Assembly (NCBI GenBank): GCA_002369175.1
Contig: DFES01000008.1
Location: forward strand, 1 to 7,719
Direction of reading: 5' to 3'
Length of the DNA: 7,719 nt
DNA from: Selenomonadaceae bacterium UBA3796
GTDB lineage: Bacteria; Bacillota; Negativicutes; Selenomonadales; Selenomonadaceae
This document shows, piece by piece, positions 1 to 6,143 of this stretch (position 1 is its first letter; the number at the start of each line of letters is the position of its first letter). A model generated the notes under the pieces. That model was given only the letters and a program-made list of their open reading frames with translations. It did no database searches and was not told the DNA's origin. The position numbers were made by a program, and so were the translations under genes.

Positions 1-1
1 T

Positions 2-55
2 GGACAGCCAATCCCCGCAAATCTGAGGCAAGCTCATTTCATCAACACGACCTAA
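2..55 (+). CDS. Possible 3' end of a rightward gene (partial)
   Basis: One frame is open from the window edge and reads GQPIPANLRQAHFINTT before a TAA at 53-55. That stop overlaps the first base of the A-tract of the terminator that follows, an arrangement also seen at the permease gene end (1954-1956). The convergent geometry with the leftward gene at 96-824 and the bidirectional terminator fits a real gene end. Only 17 residues are visible, so no family can be named. Another frame stays open through the terminator and reaches a stop near 100, but that would make the hairpin coding and is less likely. The call rests on position only and is weak. Confidence 0.4.
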   Translation, partial: GQPIPANLRQAHFINTT

Positions 56-96
56 AAAATCCCCCGGAACCATCCAGGATTCCGGGGGATTTTTTT
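54..96. terminator. Bidirectional intrinsic terminator
   Basis: A perfect 16-bp inverted repeat (54-69 with 80-95) has a 10-nt loop. A GC-rich core (CCCCCGG/CCGGGGG) is flanked by an A-run on the left and a T-run on the right, so each strand sees a hairpin followed by a U-tract. On the minus strand it begins at the stop codon of the leftward exported-protein gene (96-98). On the plus strand it would end whatever gene runs in from the left. Confidence 0.93.
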
Positions 97-824
97 CAAC
101 TGTGACCCTTTATCTTCTTGCCAAAGTCCTCAAAGAACGAATTGCAAATACGGCCATACATGCTCTTCTGGGCATTCTCGTCCTCGCGTTCACGCTTGTC
201 CTCCCGTCCGAACACCATCTTTCCTGTTGTCGTATCATACACCTCAAAGGATACATGGATACGGGAGATATAGACCCGGCGGGGTGGGTAGGTCACAGGA
301 ACCGTGACGCGATAGGTTTCCTCGTGCTTTTCTCCGTTGTGCCACACCGTCCTTTTCTTTTCCCGATCTTCCCATACCGTCCGGGCAGGCACAATGTAGG
401 AATCGTTGGACCAGTCTTTGATGGTCGCCTCCACCCGCACATTCGCCACAGAGGCCAGATTCCCCTGATAAAGAGACTTTGCCTTTTCGGGATCCTGCCC
501 CGCCAATGCCCCAAGCTCTTCTCCCAACGATACGGACAGGATATTGCGAGCCTGTTCCTCTGTCACAATCTCGCATCCGGTCTTCTTCCCATTCTTTACA
601 AAATCATCCTGCAGTGTTTTCTTCATCACCGTGCTTGTGAGCTCCTCCGAATGTCCCACCACAACATCCTGAAGAAGAATCTTCTTCACGGAAGAGAACC
701 TGTAGTCCGAATCACTCCAATCCGTCTTTTCCGCTGAAGCAGGCATTGACAATACAAGCATCAGACATGCACATACAAAAAAAACACACGAAAACCTTCC
801 CAAAGGAACTCTCTTACCTGACAT
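96..824 (-). CDS. Exported protein of unknown function, 242 aa
   Basis: The first 31 residues form a classic Sec signal peptide: basic n-region (K4, R5, R10), hydrophobic core about 12-27, and a signal peptidase I site after residue 31 (P-A-S-A, then E-K). There is no lipobox in the right position, so the mature protein of about 211 residues is probably released into the periplasm or cell envelope space. It is charged, with no further membrane segment. A segment around 39-50 (VKKILLQDVVVG) and a C-terminal strand-rich block (about 185-212, with VSFEVYDTTTGKMVFG) loosely recall small envelope proteins of the DUF4136/TolB-like sort, but I cannot assign a family. The ATG start is supported by GGGGGAGG about 4 nt upstream and by an in-register promoter. 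The gene appears monocistronic and ends on the bidirectional terminator. Confidence in the gene is high and in function nil. Confidence 0.85.
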   Translation of the reverse strand: MSGKRVPLGRFSCVFFVCACLMLVLSMPASAEKTDWSDSDYRFSSVKKILLQDVVVGHSEELTSTVMKKTLQDDFVKNGKKTGCEIVTEEQARNILSVSLGEELGALAGQDPEKAKSLYQGNLASVANVRVEATIKDWSNDSYIVPARTVWEDREKKRTVWHNGEKHEETYRVTVPVTYPPRRVYISRIHVSFEVYDTTTGKMVFGREDKREREDENAQKSMYGRICNSFFEDFGKKIKGHS

Positions 825-869
825 GGCGCCTCCCCCTTGTCATACAGAATATGCATACTCTCCTATTGT

Positions 870-899
870 ATCATAGCCGCCACGTTCTTTCTATATCAA
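870..899 (-). promoter_or_regulatory. Promoter of the exported-protein gene
   Basis: On the minus strand, TTGATA (-35, 894-899) is followed 18 nt later by TATGAT (-10, 870-875). Transcription would start near 863, giving a leader of about 40 nt before the ATG at 822-824. A TACAAT overlaps just downstream of the -10 but has poor spacing. The promoter is divergent from the tRNA-Ser promoter at 942-970. Confidence 0.65.
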
Positions 900-941
900 A
901 TCCACAAAATCCTCTAAACATTCCTATTCCTGAATCCATGC

Positions 942-970
942 TTTACAACCGCCTCACCTTATGATATACT
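942..970 (+). promoter_or_regulatory. Promoter of tRNA-Ser
   Basis: TTTACA (942-947) and TATACT (965-970) are separated by exactly 17 nt, close to the sigma-A consensus. The predicted start near 977 lies about 15 nt before the mature tRNA 5' end. It is probably also the main promoter for the permease gene downstream, because I see no other good promoter before 1168. Confidence 0.8.
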
Positions 971-991
971 ATACATGTTTTTGGCAAATGC

Positions 992-1079
<88 letters not shown>

Positions 1080-1104
1080 TAGATATCATAAGGATTTTGA
1101 TACG

Positions 1105-1130
1105 GGAGATAGCGGATGCTGTCTCCTTTT
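1105..1130 (+). terminator. Intrinsic terminator after tRNA-Ser (possibly leaky)
   Basis: A 9-bp stem (1105-1113 with 1118-1126, one T-G wobble) closes a GGAT loop and is followed by TTTTGTGT. The U-tract is short and interrupted. This suggests partial termination, letting some transcripts continue into the permease gene 38 nt downstream. Confidence 0.65.
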
Positions 1131-1167
1131 GTGTATTTCCACTTTGAAATGAAAGGACGGTATTTTC

Positions 1168-1956
1168 ATGGAATTCATCATCTTTCTCTTGCTGGGCACG
1201 GGCGTCGGAGTCCTTGGTTCCCTTGTAGGAATCGGTGGCGGACTCATCTGTGTTCCGGTCTTCATATTTTTCATGTCCCAGGGAGGCATTTATCCCTATT
1301 TCTCCACAGCAGCGCAGATCACGGGGACTTCCCTCGTCATTGTCCTCGCCAATGCCGTCTCGGGTGCACTGGCTTATGTACGGCAAAAGCGGGTATTCTT
1401 CCATGCTGCCATTCCCTTCGCCCTTGCCACCCTTCCCGGAGCATTTCTTGGCTCCTACATTGTAGACAGTTTCACCACAGATATGCTGAACTTCTACTAT
1501 GGCATCTTCATCGGCTGCATGGCCATCATCATGTACTGGAATGCCACCCATGCCAAGCATGCCGATATACTGGAACTGCCGGAAAACTTCCGCTACAACC
1601 GCAAGGCAGGCATTGCCGCCAGCATGGGCGTTGGTTTTCTTTCCAGCATCTTCGGTGTCGGCGGTGGCATCATCCACGTCCCCCTCATGGTGTATCTTCT
1701 TGATTTCCCCGTTCACATCGCCACGGCAACCTCCTGCTTCATCCTCGCGGTTTCTGCGCTTGGCGGTACCATCACCCATATCCTTCTGGAGCATGTCGTA
1801 TGGATCCCTGCCATATGCATCAGCATCGGCGCGGCCATCGGCGCACAGATTGGCGCAAAAGTCTCTCGCAAGACGCGCTCGAAAACCATTCTGACCCTGC
1901 TGGCACTGTCCATGCTCTTCGTCAGCATCCGCCTCATCCTCTCCGGAAATGCCTAA
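1168..1956 (+). CDS. TauE/SafE-family membrane permease
   Basis: This is a 262-residue integral membrane protein with about eight hydrophobic segments. It shows the internal duplication typical of the TauE/SafE (TSUP, formerly DUF81) family. The two family signature loops are visible: GIGGGLICVP (about 21-30) and GVGGGIIHVP (about 163-172). A polar cytoplasmic loop (about 125-150) joins the halves. Family members export or import small anions such as sulfite, sulfoacetate or thiosulfate, but the substrate cannot be read from sequence and no sulfur-metabolism genes lie nearby. The start is set by AAAGGA at 1152-1157, about 10 nt before the ATG. The gene follows tRNA-Ser and its hairpin with no separate promoter that I can see. 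Its TAA runs into the A-tract of the next terminator. Confidence 0.92.
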   Translation: MEFIIFLLLGTGVGVLGSLVGIGGGLICVPVFIFFMSQGGIYPYFSTAAQITGTSLVIVLANAVSGALAYVRQKRVFFHAAIPFALATLPGAFLGSYIVDSFTTDMLNFYYGIFIGCMAIIMYWNATHAKHADILELPENFRYNRKAGIAASMGVGFLSSIFGVGGGIIHVPLMVYLLDFPVHIATATSCFILAVSALGGTITHILLEHVVWIPAICISIGAAIGAQIGAKVSRKTRSKTILTLLALSMLFVSIRLILSGNA

Positions 1957-1996
1957 AAAAGGGTGCTCTTTCCTGAATGGAAAGAGCACCCTTTTT
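1956..1996. terminator. Bidirectional intrinsic terminator between permease and tkt
   Basis: An 18-bp perfect inverted repeat (1956-1973 with 1979-1996) has a 5-nt TGAAT loop. GGGTGCTCTTTCC and its complement form the core, with five A on one side and five T on the other, so it works for both convergent genes. The last base of the permease stop codon is part of the A-tract. The transketolase stop lies 29 nt further right. Confidence 0.95.
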
Positions 1997-2025
1997 ATCG
2001 TAAAATAGTCACCTTTACCCGCAAA

Positions 2026-4026
2026 TCACTTGTTCTTCTTCACAACTTCACGCATGACCTCCGCCACATGCTCCTTGGTGAACCCGAACTTCTGGAAGAG
2101 GACTGCCGCGGGAGCGGATGCGCCAAAGCCCCTCATGTCCACCACAGCGCCATCCAACCCAACATAGCGGCTCCAGCCGAAACCGCCTGCAGCTTCGACA
2201 GCCACACGGCTGCGGACAGCCTTGGGCAGAACAGCCTCACGATAAGCCTCCTCCTGCTGGGCGAAGAGATCCATGCAGGGCATGCTTACAACGCGCACAT
2301 CAATGCCTTCCTTCGCCAGTTCCGCCTGTGCTTCCACGGCAAGGGAAACCTCAGAGCCTGTCGCAATGAAAATACCATCCATATCCTGCTTCTTCGCCTC
2401 GGATACCACATAGGCTCCCTTGAGAGCTTCCTTGCTGGAACCCGCAAGCTGAGGAAGATTCTGACGGGTCAATACCAATGCCGTCGGCGTCTTCTCACTG
2501 GTCACTGCGAGATACCAGCCTGCTGCCGTCTCCGTGGCATCCGCCGGACGGAAGACGTTGACATTAGGCGTAGCGCGAAGCATGGCAAGCTGCTCGATGG
2601 GCTCATGCGTCGGGCCATCTTCTCCGACACCGATGCTGTCATGGGTGAACACATAGGTCACGGGAATTCCCATGATAGCCGCAAGGCGAATCATAGGCTT
2701 GAGGTAATCGCTGAACACGAAGAACGTTCCCACGTAGGTGCGAAGACCGCCATGAAGAGTGATGCCGTTGGCAATCGCTGCCATGGCAAGCTCGCGCACA
2801 CCAAAGTGAAGATTGCGCCCTGTATAATCCGCCTTGCTGAAATCGCCTGCGCCTTTCATCTCCGTCTTGTTGGAAGGAGCCAGATCCGCGCTTCCGCCAA
2901 TGAGCTGCGGCAGAATGTCCTTGAGGCGGTTGATCATCGTACCGGAGAGGGCGCGGGTTGCCTGGGGCTTGTCCTCATATGCCCAGAACGCCTCGTCCTT
3001 CAGCAGTGCCTCCCCATCCACAGGAGCATGGTACTTCTCCCACAGTGCCTTCTCCTCCGGGAACTTCGCGCAGTAATCATCGAAGAGCTTGTTCCATGCC
3101 GCTTCCGCCTCGACGCCCTTCTTTGCCACTTCTGCATAGTGGGCATACACATCCTCCGGGATGTTGAATGTCTTTTCCGGTTCCGGCCATCCCAAGTTTT
3201 CCTTGAGCGCCTTGACATTATCCACCCCCAGAGGCTCGCCGTGAGCACTGGACTTGCCCTGCTTTGCGGGGCATCCATAGCCGATTTCCGTGCAGACCGT
3301 GATGAACGAGGGACGCTCCTTATCCGCCTTCGCTTCCTCAATGGCCTTGCCGATTGCCTCAAGGTCGTTGCCGTCTTTTACGGTAATGGTCTGGAAACCG
3401 AATGCTTCCATGCGTTTCTGCACATTCTCCGTAAAGGCAATATCCGTACTGCCCTCGATGGAGATGCGGTTGCTGTCATAGAGCACAATGAGCTTGGAAA
3501 GCCCAAGCGTTCCCGCCAGGGAAAATGCTTCGGAGGAAATCCCCTCCATCATGCAGCCGTCGCCACCCAGAACAAAGGTGTAATGGTCAACCACCGGGAA
3601 ACCGGGACGATTGAACTTCGCCGCCAAATGCGCCTCTGCCATAGCCATTCCGACAGCCATGCCCATGCCTGCGCCAAGGGGGCCTGTTGTTGCCTCCACG
3701 CCCTTCGTGTGGCCGTATTCCGGATGCCCCGGCGTAAGGGAACCGTCCTGCCGGAACTGCTTCATGTCCTCCATCGTCAGCCCGTAGCCGAAGAAATGGA
3801 GCAGGGAGTACAGCAGTGTAGAACCATGCCCGCCGGAAAGGACGAAGCGGTCGCGGTTGATCCACTCCGGATTCTTTCCGTTGTGATTCATGTGATGCGC
3901 CCAAAGCTCATAGGCAATGGGCGCTGCCCCCAAAGGCAATCCCGGATGCCCTGAATTTGCCTTCTGCACGGCATCCGCCGCAAGTACCCGAATCGCATTT
4001 ACACAAGTCATGTCCATCTTAGCCAA
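2026..4026 (-). CDS. tkt: Transketolase, 666 aa
   Basis: A full-length thiamine-diphosphate transketolase that transfers two-carbon ketol units between sugar phosphates in the non-oxidative pentose phosphate pathway, in the cytosol. In order: NSGHPG with catalytic His27, GGHGSTLLYSLLHFFGY (about 65-81), GPLGAGMG (115-122), and the ThDP/metal motif starting GDG at 155-157 and ending at N186. The central GVRELAMA motif carries the conserved glutamate of the pyrimidine-binding domain, and a C-terminal transketolase domain follows. The length matches the single-chain family (about 660). The start is TTG (4024-4026). GGGAGAGG lies 6 nt before it, whereas the first in-frame ATG (4015-4017) would be 15 nt away. 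If ATG is used instead, the protein is three residues shorter. The gene is monocistronic with its own promoter and terminator. Confidence 0.97.
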   Translation of the reverse strand: MAKMDMTCVNAIRVLAADAVQKANSGHPGLPLGAAPIAYELWAHHMNHNGKNPEWINRDRFVLSGGHGSTLLYSLLHFFGYGLTMEDMKQFRQDGSLTPGHPEYGHTKGVEATTGPLGAGMGMAVGMAMAEAHLAAKFNRPGFPVVDHYTFVLGGDGCMMEGISSEAFSLAGTLGLSKLIVLYDSNRISIEGSTDIAFTENVQKRMEAFGFQTITVKDGNDLEAIGKAIEEAKADKERPSFITVCTEIGYGCPAKQGKSSAHGEPLGVDNVKALKENLGWPEPEKTFNIPEDVYAHYAEVAKKGVEAEAAWNKLFDDYCAKFPEEKALWEKYHAPVDGEALLKDEAFWAYEDKPQATRALSGTMINRLKDILPQLIGGSADLAPSNKTEMKGAGDFSKADYTGRNLHFGVRELAMAAIANGITLHGGLRTYVGTFFVFSDYLKPMIRLAAIMGIPVTYVFTHDSIGVGEDGPTHEPIEQLAMLRATPNVNVFRPADATETAAGWYLAVTSEKTPTALVLTRQNLPQLAGSSKEALKGAYVVSEAKKQDMDGIFIATGSEVSLAVEAQAELAKEGIDVRVVSMPCMDLFAQQEEAYREAVLPKAVRSRVAVEAAGGFGWSRYVGLDGAVVDMRGFGASAPAAVLFQKFGFTKEHVAEVMREVVKKNK

Positions 4027-4032
4027 AAAAAA

Positions 4033-4040
4033 CCTCTCCC
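4033..4040 (-). promoter_or_regulatory. Ribosome binding site favouring the TTG start of tkt
   Basis: GGGAGAGG on the minus strand is followed by six bases (a T-run) and then TTG-GCT-AAG-ATG. Optimal spacing favours TTG at 4024-4026 over the ATG nine bases later. The T-run may keep this region unstructured. Confidence 0.7.
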
Positions 4041-4124
4041 ATCTTTAATCTATTTACCACGATACTTCTAGATTCTACTCTCCAGGCCATAAAACATCCT
4101 ATGAGACAGCCACCGTTCCTCTCA

Positions 4125-4153
4125 AGTATATCATTCACATATCATACTTGCAA
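4125..4153 (-). promoter_or_regulatory. Promoter of tkt
   Basis: On the minus strand, TTGCAA (4148-4153) and TATACT (4125-4130) are separated by exactly 17 nt. The predicted start near 4118 gives a leader of about 90 nt before the TTG start. I see only a weak 5-bp hairpin in that leader and no recognisable riboswitch. Confidence 0.7.
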
Positions 4154-4291
4154 TATCGAATATTTGAACAAATGTAAGGATAAATCCTGCTCCTTTCTCT
4201 TTGTTCACCCAAAAGGACAAGTCTCTTCCTTCCATGAAATGGGCACCCGCCGCAAGTCATAAGTATTTTCCATCAAATCCAGGCAATCCTC

Positions 4292-4321
4292 TTGACACAT
4301 CCATGATTTCCATGCTATCAT
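4292..4321 (+). promoter_or_regulatory. Promoter of tRNA-Arg
   Basis: A consensus TTGACA (4292-4297) lies 18 nt before TATCAT (4316-4321). A TG one base upstream of the -10 makes it an extended -10. The predicted start is near 4328, only a few bases before the mature tRNA 5' end. It may also supply transcripts that read through into the TtcA-like gene. Confidence 0.78.
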
Positions 4322-4334
4322 AATGAAGTTGATT

Positions 4335-4409
4335 GCGCTCGTAGTCCAGTGGATAGGACGTTAGCCTCCGGAGCTGAAAGCGTGGGTTCGACTCCCGCCG
4401 AGCGCACCA
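4335..4409 (+). tRNA. tRNA-Arg, anticodon CCG
   Basis: Acceptor GCGCTCG (4335-4341) pairs with CGAGCGC (4399-4405), the discriminator is A4406, and CCA is encoded (4407-4409). The D arm is GTCC/GGAC. The anticodon stem TTAGC/GCTGA (4361-4365/4373-4377, one T-G wobble) closes loop CTCCGGA, giving anticodon CCG at 4368-4370, which reads CGG. Position 32 is C (4366), the base thiolated by TtcA in some tRNAs. The T arm GTGGG/CCCGC surrounds TTCGACT. The gene is followed by a terminator, the nested repeat element and a TtcA-family gene on the same strand. Confidence 0.97.
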
Positions 4410-4421
4410 TCTTTGCGATAC

Positions 4422-4452
4422 AAAGCCACTTGGGAAACCAAGCGGCTTTTTT
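4422..4452 (+). terminator. Intrinsic terminator after tRNA-Arg
   Basis: AAAGCC/GGCTTT (4422-4427 with 4444-4449) and CTTGG/CCAAG (4429-4433 with 4438-4442) form one stem with a single A-C mismatch. It closes on a GAAA tetraloop (4434-4437) and continues into six T (4447-4452). It lies 12 nt after the tRNA CCA and should end most tRNA transcripts before the downstream gene. Confidence 0.88.
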
Positions 4453-4456
4453 ACGT

Positions 4457-4544
4457 TATAACGAGGCGGGTATATGCTCACCGCCTGTTCTGAGATGTTA
4501 CACCCCCACTTGCGGAAGTGGGGGACATCTTCTGCCTCGTTATA
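4457..4544 (+). repeat. Nested inverted-repeat element upstream of the TtcA-like gene
   Basis: The outer arms TATAACGAGGC (4457-4467) and GCCTCGTTATA (4534-4544) are perfect 11-bp complements. Inside them, CCCCCACTT/AAGTGGGGG (4503-4511 with 4516-4524, GCGG loop) is extended by AGATGT/ACATCT (4493-4498 with 4525-4530) across a 4-nt bulge. A further hairpin, AGGCGG/CCGCCT (4464-4469 with 4481-4486), uses bases that the outer stem also needs, so the two pairings exclude each other. The element ends 41 nt before the TtcA-like start codon. It could be a cis-acting leader RNA or a short miniature transposable element. I do not recognise it as a known family. Confidence 0.7.
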
Positions 4545-4585
4545 CAGTCAATCTCACGAATATCATGGAAGAGAGTGTGACACCA

Positions 4586-5392
4586 ATGAAAATACATATG
4601 CCTCAGCTTTATTTCAGCAAACTCATGCGGGCTGTTGTGGAGTTCGAAATGATACAGAACGGCGACCATATCCTTATCGGGATTTCCGGCGGCAAGGACA
4701 GCCTGTTCCTGGCCTACGCCATGGCCGTACTGCGCCAACGGCTCAAAAAGGAATTCCGCCTCTCCGCCCTGAACATCAACCCCATGTTCCGACCTGACTT
4801 TGATGCAACGCCCATCGCTGCGTTCTGCGCTTCCATGGACATTCCCTTTGCAAGCCATGAAGTGGATATCAGAGCGGCAATCAAAGGACAGCACGGCAAA
4901 AAAGCCTGCTTTACCTGTTCCTATTTCCGGCGCGGCGCCATCAACCGATATGCCAAAGAACACGGCATGAACAAGATTGCTTATGCCCATCATCATGACG
5001 ATGCCGTAGAGACCTTTTTTATGAGCCTGCTCTACTCCGGCCAGCTTACCACCTTTACCCCGGTGACCTACCTGGATCGGATGGAGCTTACGGTCATACG
5101 CCCCCTCGTCTACTTTCGGGAGGAAGAGCTCAGAAATTCCGTAAAATATCATGGCTGCCAGCCTGTTCCCTCCCCCTGTCCCCTCGACGGCAAGACCATC
5201 CGTCAAACCGTAAAGGAATTGATTGCTTCCATGGGAGAGGACAACCCCCTGCTCTACGATCACCTGGGAGCTGCCATGCGCAAAGGCTCCCTGGGAGAGC
5301 TTTGGCCCGCTGCAAAAACGAGGGATGAAATGCGGGAAACTTACTACCATTACATGGGAAAAGATGTCACGCCTGCCACAGATCGCCGCTGA
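4586..5392 (+). CDS. TtcA-family PP-loop ATPase, probable tRNA 2-thiocytidine synthase
   Basis: A 268-residue PP-loop protein of the TtcA/TilS superfamily. It shows the ATP-binding SGGKDS loop (34-39), a C-F-T-C pair (C108/C111) followed by YFRRG as in TtcA's CxxC-RLRRG, HHHDDA (135-140), and a third cysteine at C198 in PSPC. In E. coli TtcA the equivalent three cysteines hold a [4Fe-4S] cluster used to thiolate C32 of certain tRNAs. No N- or C-terminal zinc fingers of the TtuA/NcsA type are present. The frame is open from inside the tRNA. I chose ATG 4586 because GGAAGAGAG lies about 10 nt upstream, while ATG 4565 has no ribosome binding site. The gene is near tRNA-Arg(CCG), a plausible substrate. 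It overlaps the leftward phosphatase gene by 26 bp at its 3' end. Many Bacillota TtcA homologues are uncharacterised, so the exact substrate is an inference. Confidence 0.85.
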   Translation: MKIHMPQLYFSKLMRAVVEFEMIQNGDHILIGISGGKDSLFLAYAMAVLRQRLKKEFRLSALNINPMFRPDFDATPIAAFCASMDIPFASHEVDIRAAIKGQHGKKACFTCSYFRRGAINRYAKEHGMNKIAYAHHHDDAVETFFMSLLYSGQLTTFTPVTYLDRMELTVIRPLVYFREEELRNSVKYHGCQPVPSPCPLDGKTIRQTVKELIASMGEDNPLLYDHLGAAMRKGSLGELWPAAKTRDEMRETYYHYMGKDVTPATDRR

Positions 5393-6107
5393 TGAAATCC
5401 CTGCAGGAAATCAGGCCGCCCGGTATGTAGGAACCCGTATCCATGAGGATCACATTTTCCCTGTACTGCAGGGGCATGGGCCTGCTCCCCGGTCCCATAT
5501 TCAACCCGAGACTTCTGGCGAGATACTGGACGGGTGTATGTCCCACAACGAAAATCCGCCCATCGAACTGCCCCGGCTCTATGGCATCATAAAACTCCTC
5601 CCGGTTCCACACGAGTTCCTGCTCCACCTGCTGATCAAGGGGACGAAGGGGCTCCACTCCGGCATGAACGAAAAAATACCGCTCCCCATGGATATTCATC
5701 TCATAGGTATAGGGAAGAGAGGAAATGAAGCTCTGCACTTTTTCGATATAGCCCGGATGCTCTTTCTCATGAAGCTCCATCTGGCGGAGGGTCCAATTCC
5801 CCCCATTCTGGTTGAACAGCCAGGAATCCTTGTAGCGGACAGGCTCCTTTCTTCCTTTCAGATTCGAGAAATAAAGATCTGCCATCCATTCATGGTTTCC
5901 CCTTAAGCAGACCACATTGGCAGATTTCGACCTGAGCTTCATGATATAGTCCAGCGTGGCAATCGGATTCTCTCCGCGGTCGATATAGTCCCCGAGGAAG
6001 ATGATGAAGTCCTCTTTCAGGTTCGGCCTTACCTGGTGAATGAGTGCACGAAATTTAATATAGCAGGCATGAATATCGCCAAAGACAAGAACTCTTTTGC
6101 AGTTCAT
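5367..6107 (-). CDS. PPP-type metallophosphatase (serine/threonine phosphatase-like)
   Basis: A 246-residue calcineurin-like phosphoesterase with the metal-binding motifs in order: GDIHA (10-14), GDYIDRG (39-45), GNHE (70-73), HAGV (148-151) and VGHTP (189-193). These bind the two-metal centre of PPP phosphatases. The usual fifth residue of the first motif (GDxHG) is Ala14 here, while the metal ligands D11 and H13 are kept. Bacterial relatives dephosphorylate proteins, Ap4A or small phosphoesters, and the substrate cannot be told from sequence. There is no signal peptide, so it is cytosolic. I chose ATG 6105-6107 because GGAGGTGA ends 5 nt before it. A GTG three codons upstream (6114-6116) lies within that ribosome binding site. 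The gene converges on the TtcA-like gene with a 26-bp overlap and no terminator between them. Confidence 0.92.
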   Translation of the reverse strand: MNCKRVLVFGDIHACYIKFRALIHQVRPNLKEDFIIFLGDYIDRGENPIATLDYIMKLRSKSANVVCLRGNHEWMADLYFSNLKGRKEPVRYKDSWLFNQNGGNWTLRQMELHEKEHPGYIEKVQSFISSLPYTYEMNIHGERYFFVHAGVEPLRPLDQQVEQELVWNREEFYDAIEPGQFDGRIFVVGHTPVQYLARSLGLNMGPGSRPMPLQYRENVILMDTGSYIPGGLISCRDFISGDLWQA

Positions 6108-6112
6108 GCGAT

Positions 6113-6120
6113 TCACCTCC
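6113..6120 (-). promoter_or_regulatory. Ribosome binding site of the phosphatase gene
   Basis: GGAGGTGA on the minus strand is a full match to the anti-Shine-Dalgarno sequence and ends 5 nt before ATG 6105-6107. It overlaps the upstream GTG, which rules that codon out as the main start. It also falls inside a 23-codon upstream ORF (6055-6126) that has its own AAGGAG site. Confidence 0.85.
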
Positions 6121-6143
6121 CATCATAACTCTCTCCTTTTATT

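Larger units (their letters stand above)
4027..4334. other. Divergent intergenic region between tkt and tRNA-Arg
   Basis: This gap of about 300 bases holds the tkt ribosome binding site, leader and promoter (4033-4153, leftward) and the tRNA-Arg promoter (4292-4321, rightward). The middle (4154-4290) is AT-rich. Its only reading frame of note is a 22-codon minus-strand ORF at 4205-4273 with no convincing ribosome binding site. I see no RNA gene or repeat in it. Confidence 0.6.

Noticed and set aside
1963..3954. 663-codon ORF on the plus strand opposite transketolase
   Set aside because: It lies entirely antisense to a full-length, motif-complete transketolase apart from a short stretch in the terminator. 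Its product is rich in Cys, His and Arg with no recognisable domain, and it starts inside the terminator hairpin. It is a codon-bias shadow.
4335..4409. tRNA-Arg as an integration (att) site of a mobile element
   Set aside because: There is no repeat of the tRNA 3' end elsewhere in the window and no integrase or phage-like gene.
4349..4585. N-terminal extension of the TtcA-like reading frame
   Set aside because: The open frame begins inside tRNA-Arg and runs through its terminator and the nested repeat. The ribosome binding site and the family alignment place the start at 4586.
4478..5350. 290-codon minus-strand ORF opposite the TtcA-like gene
   Set aside because: It is antisense to a gene with intact catalytic motifs and has no domain of its own.
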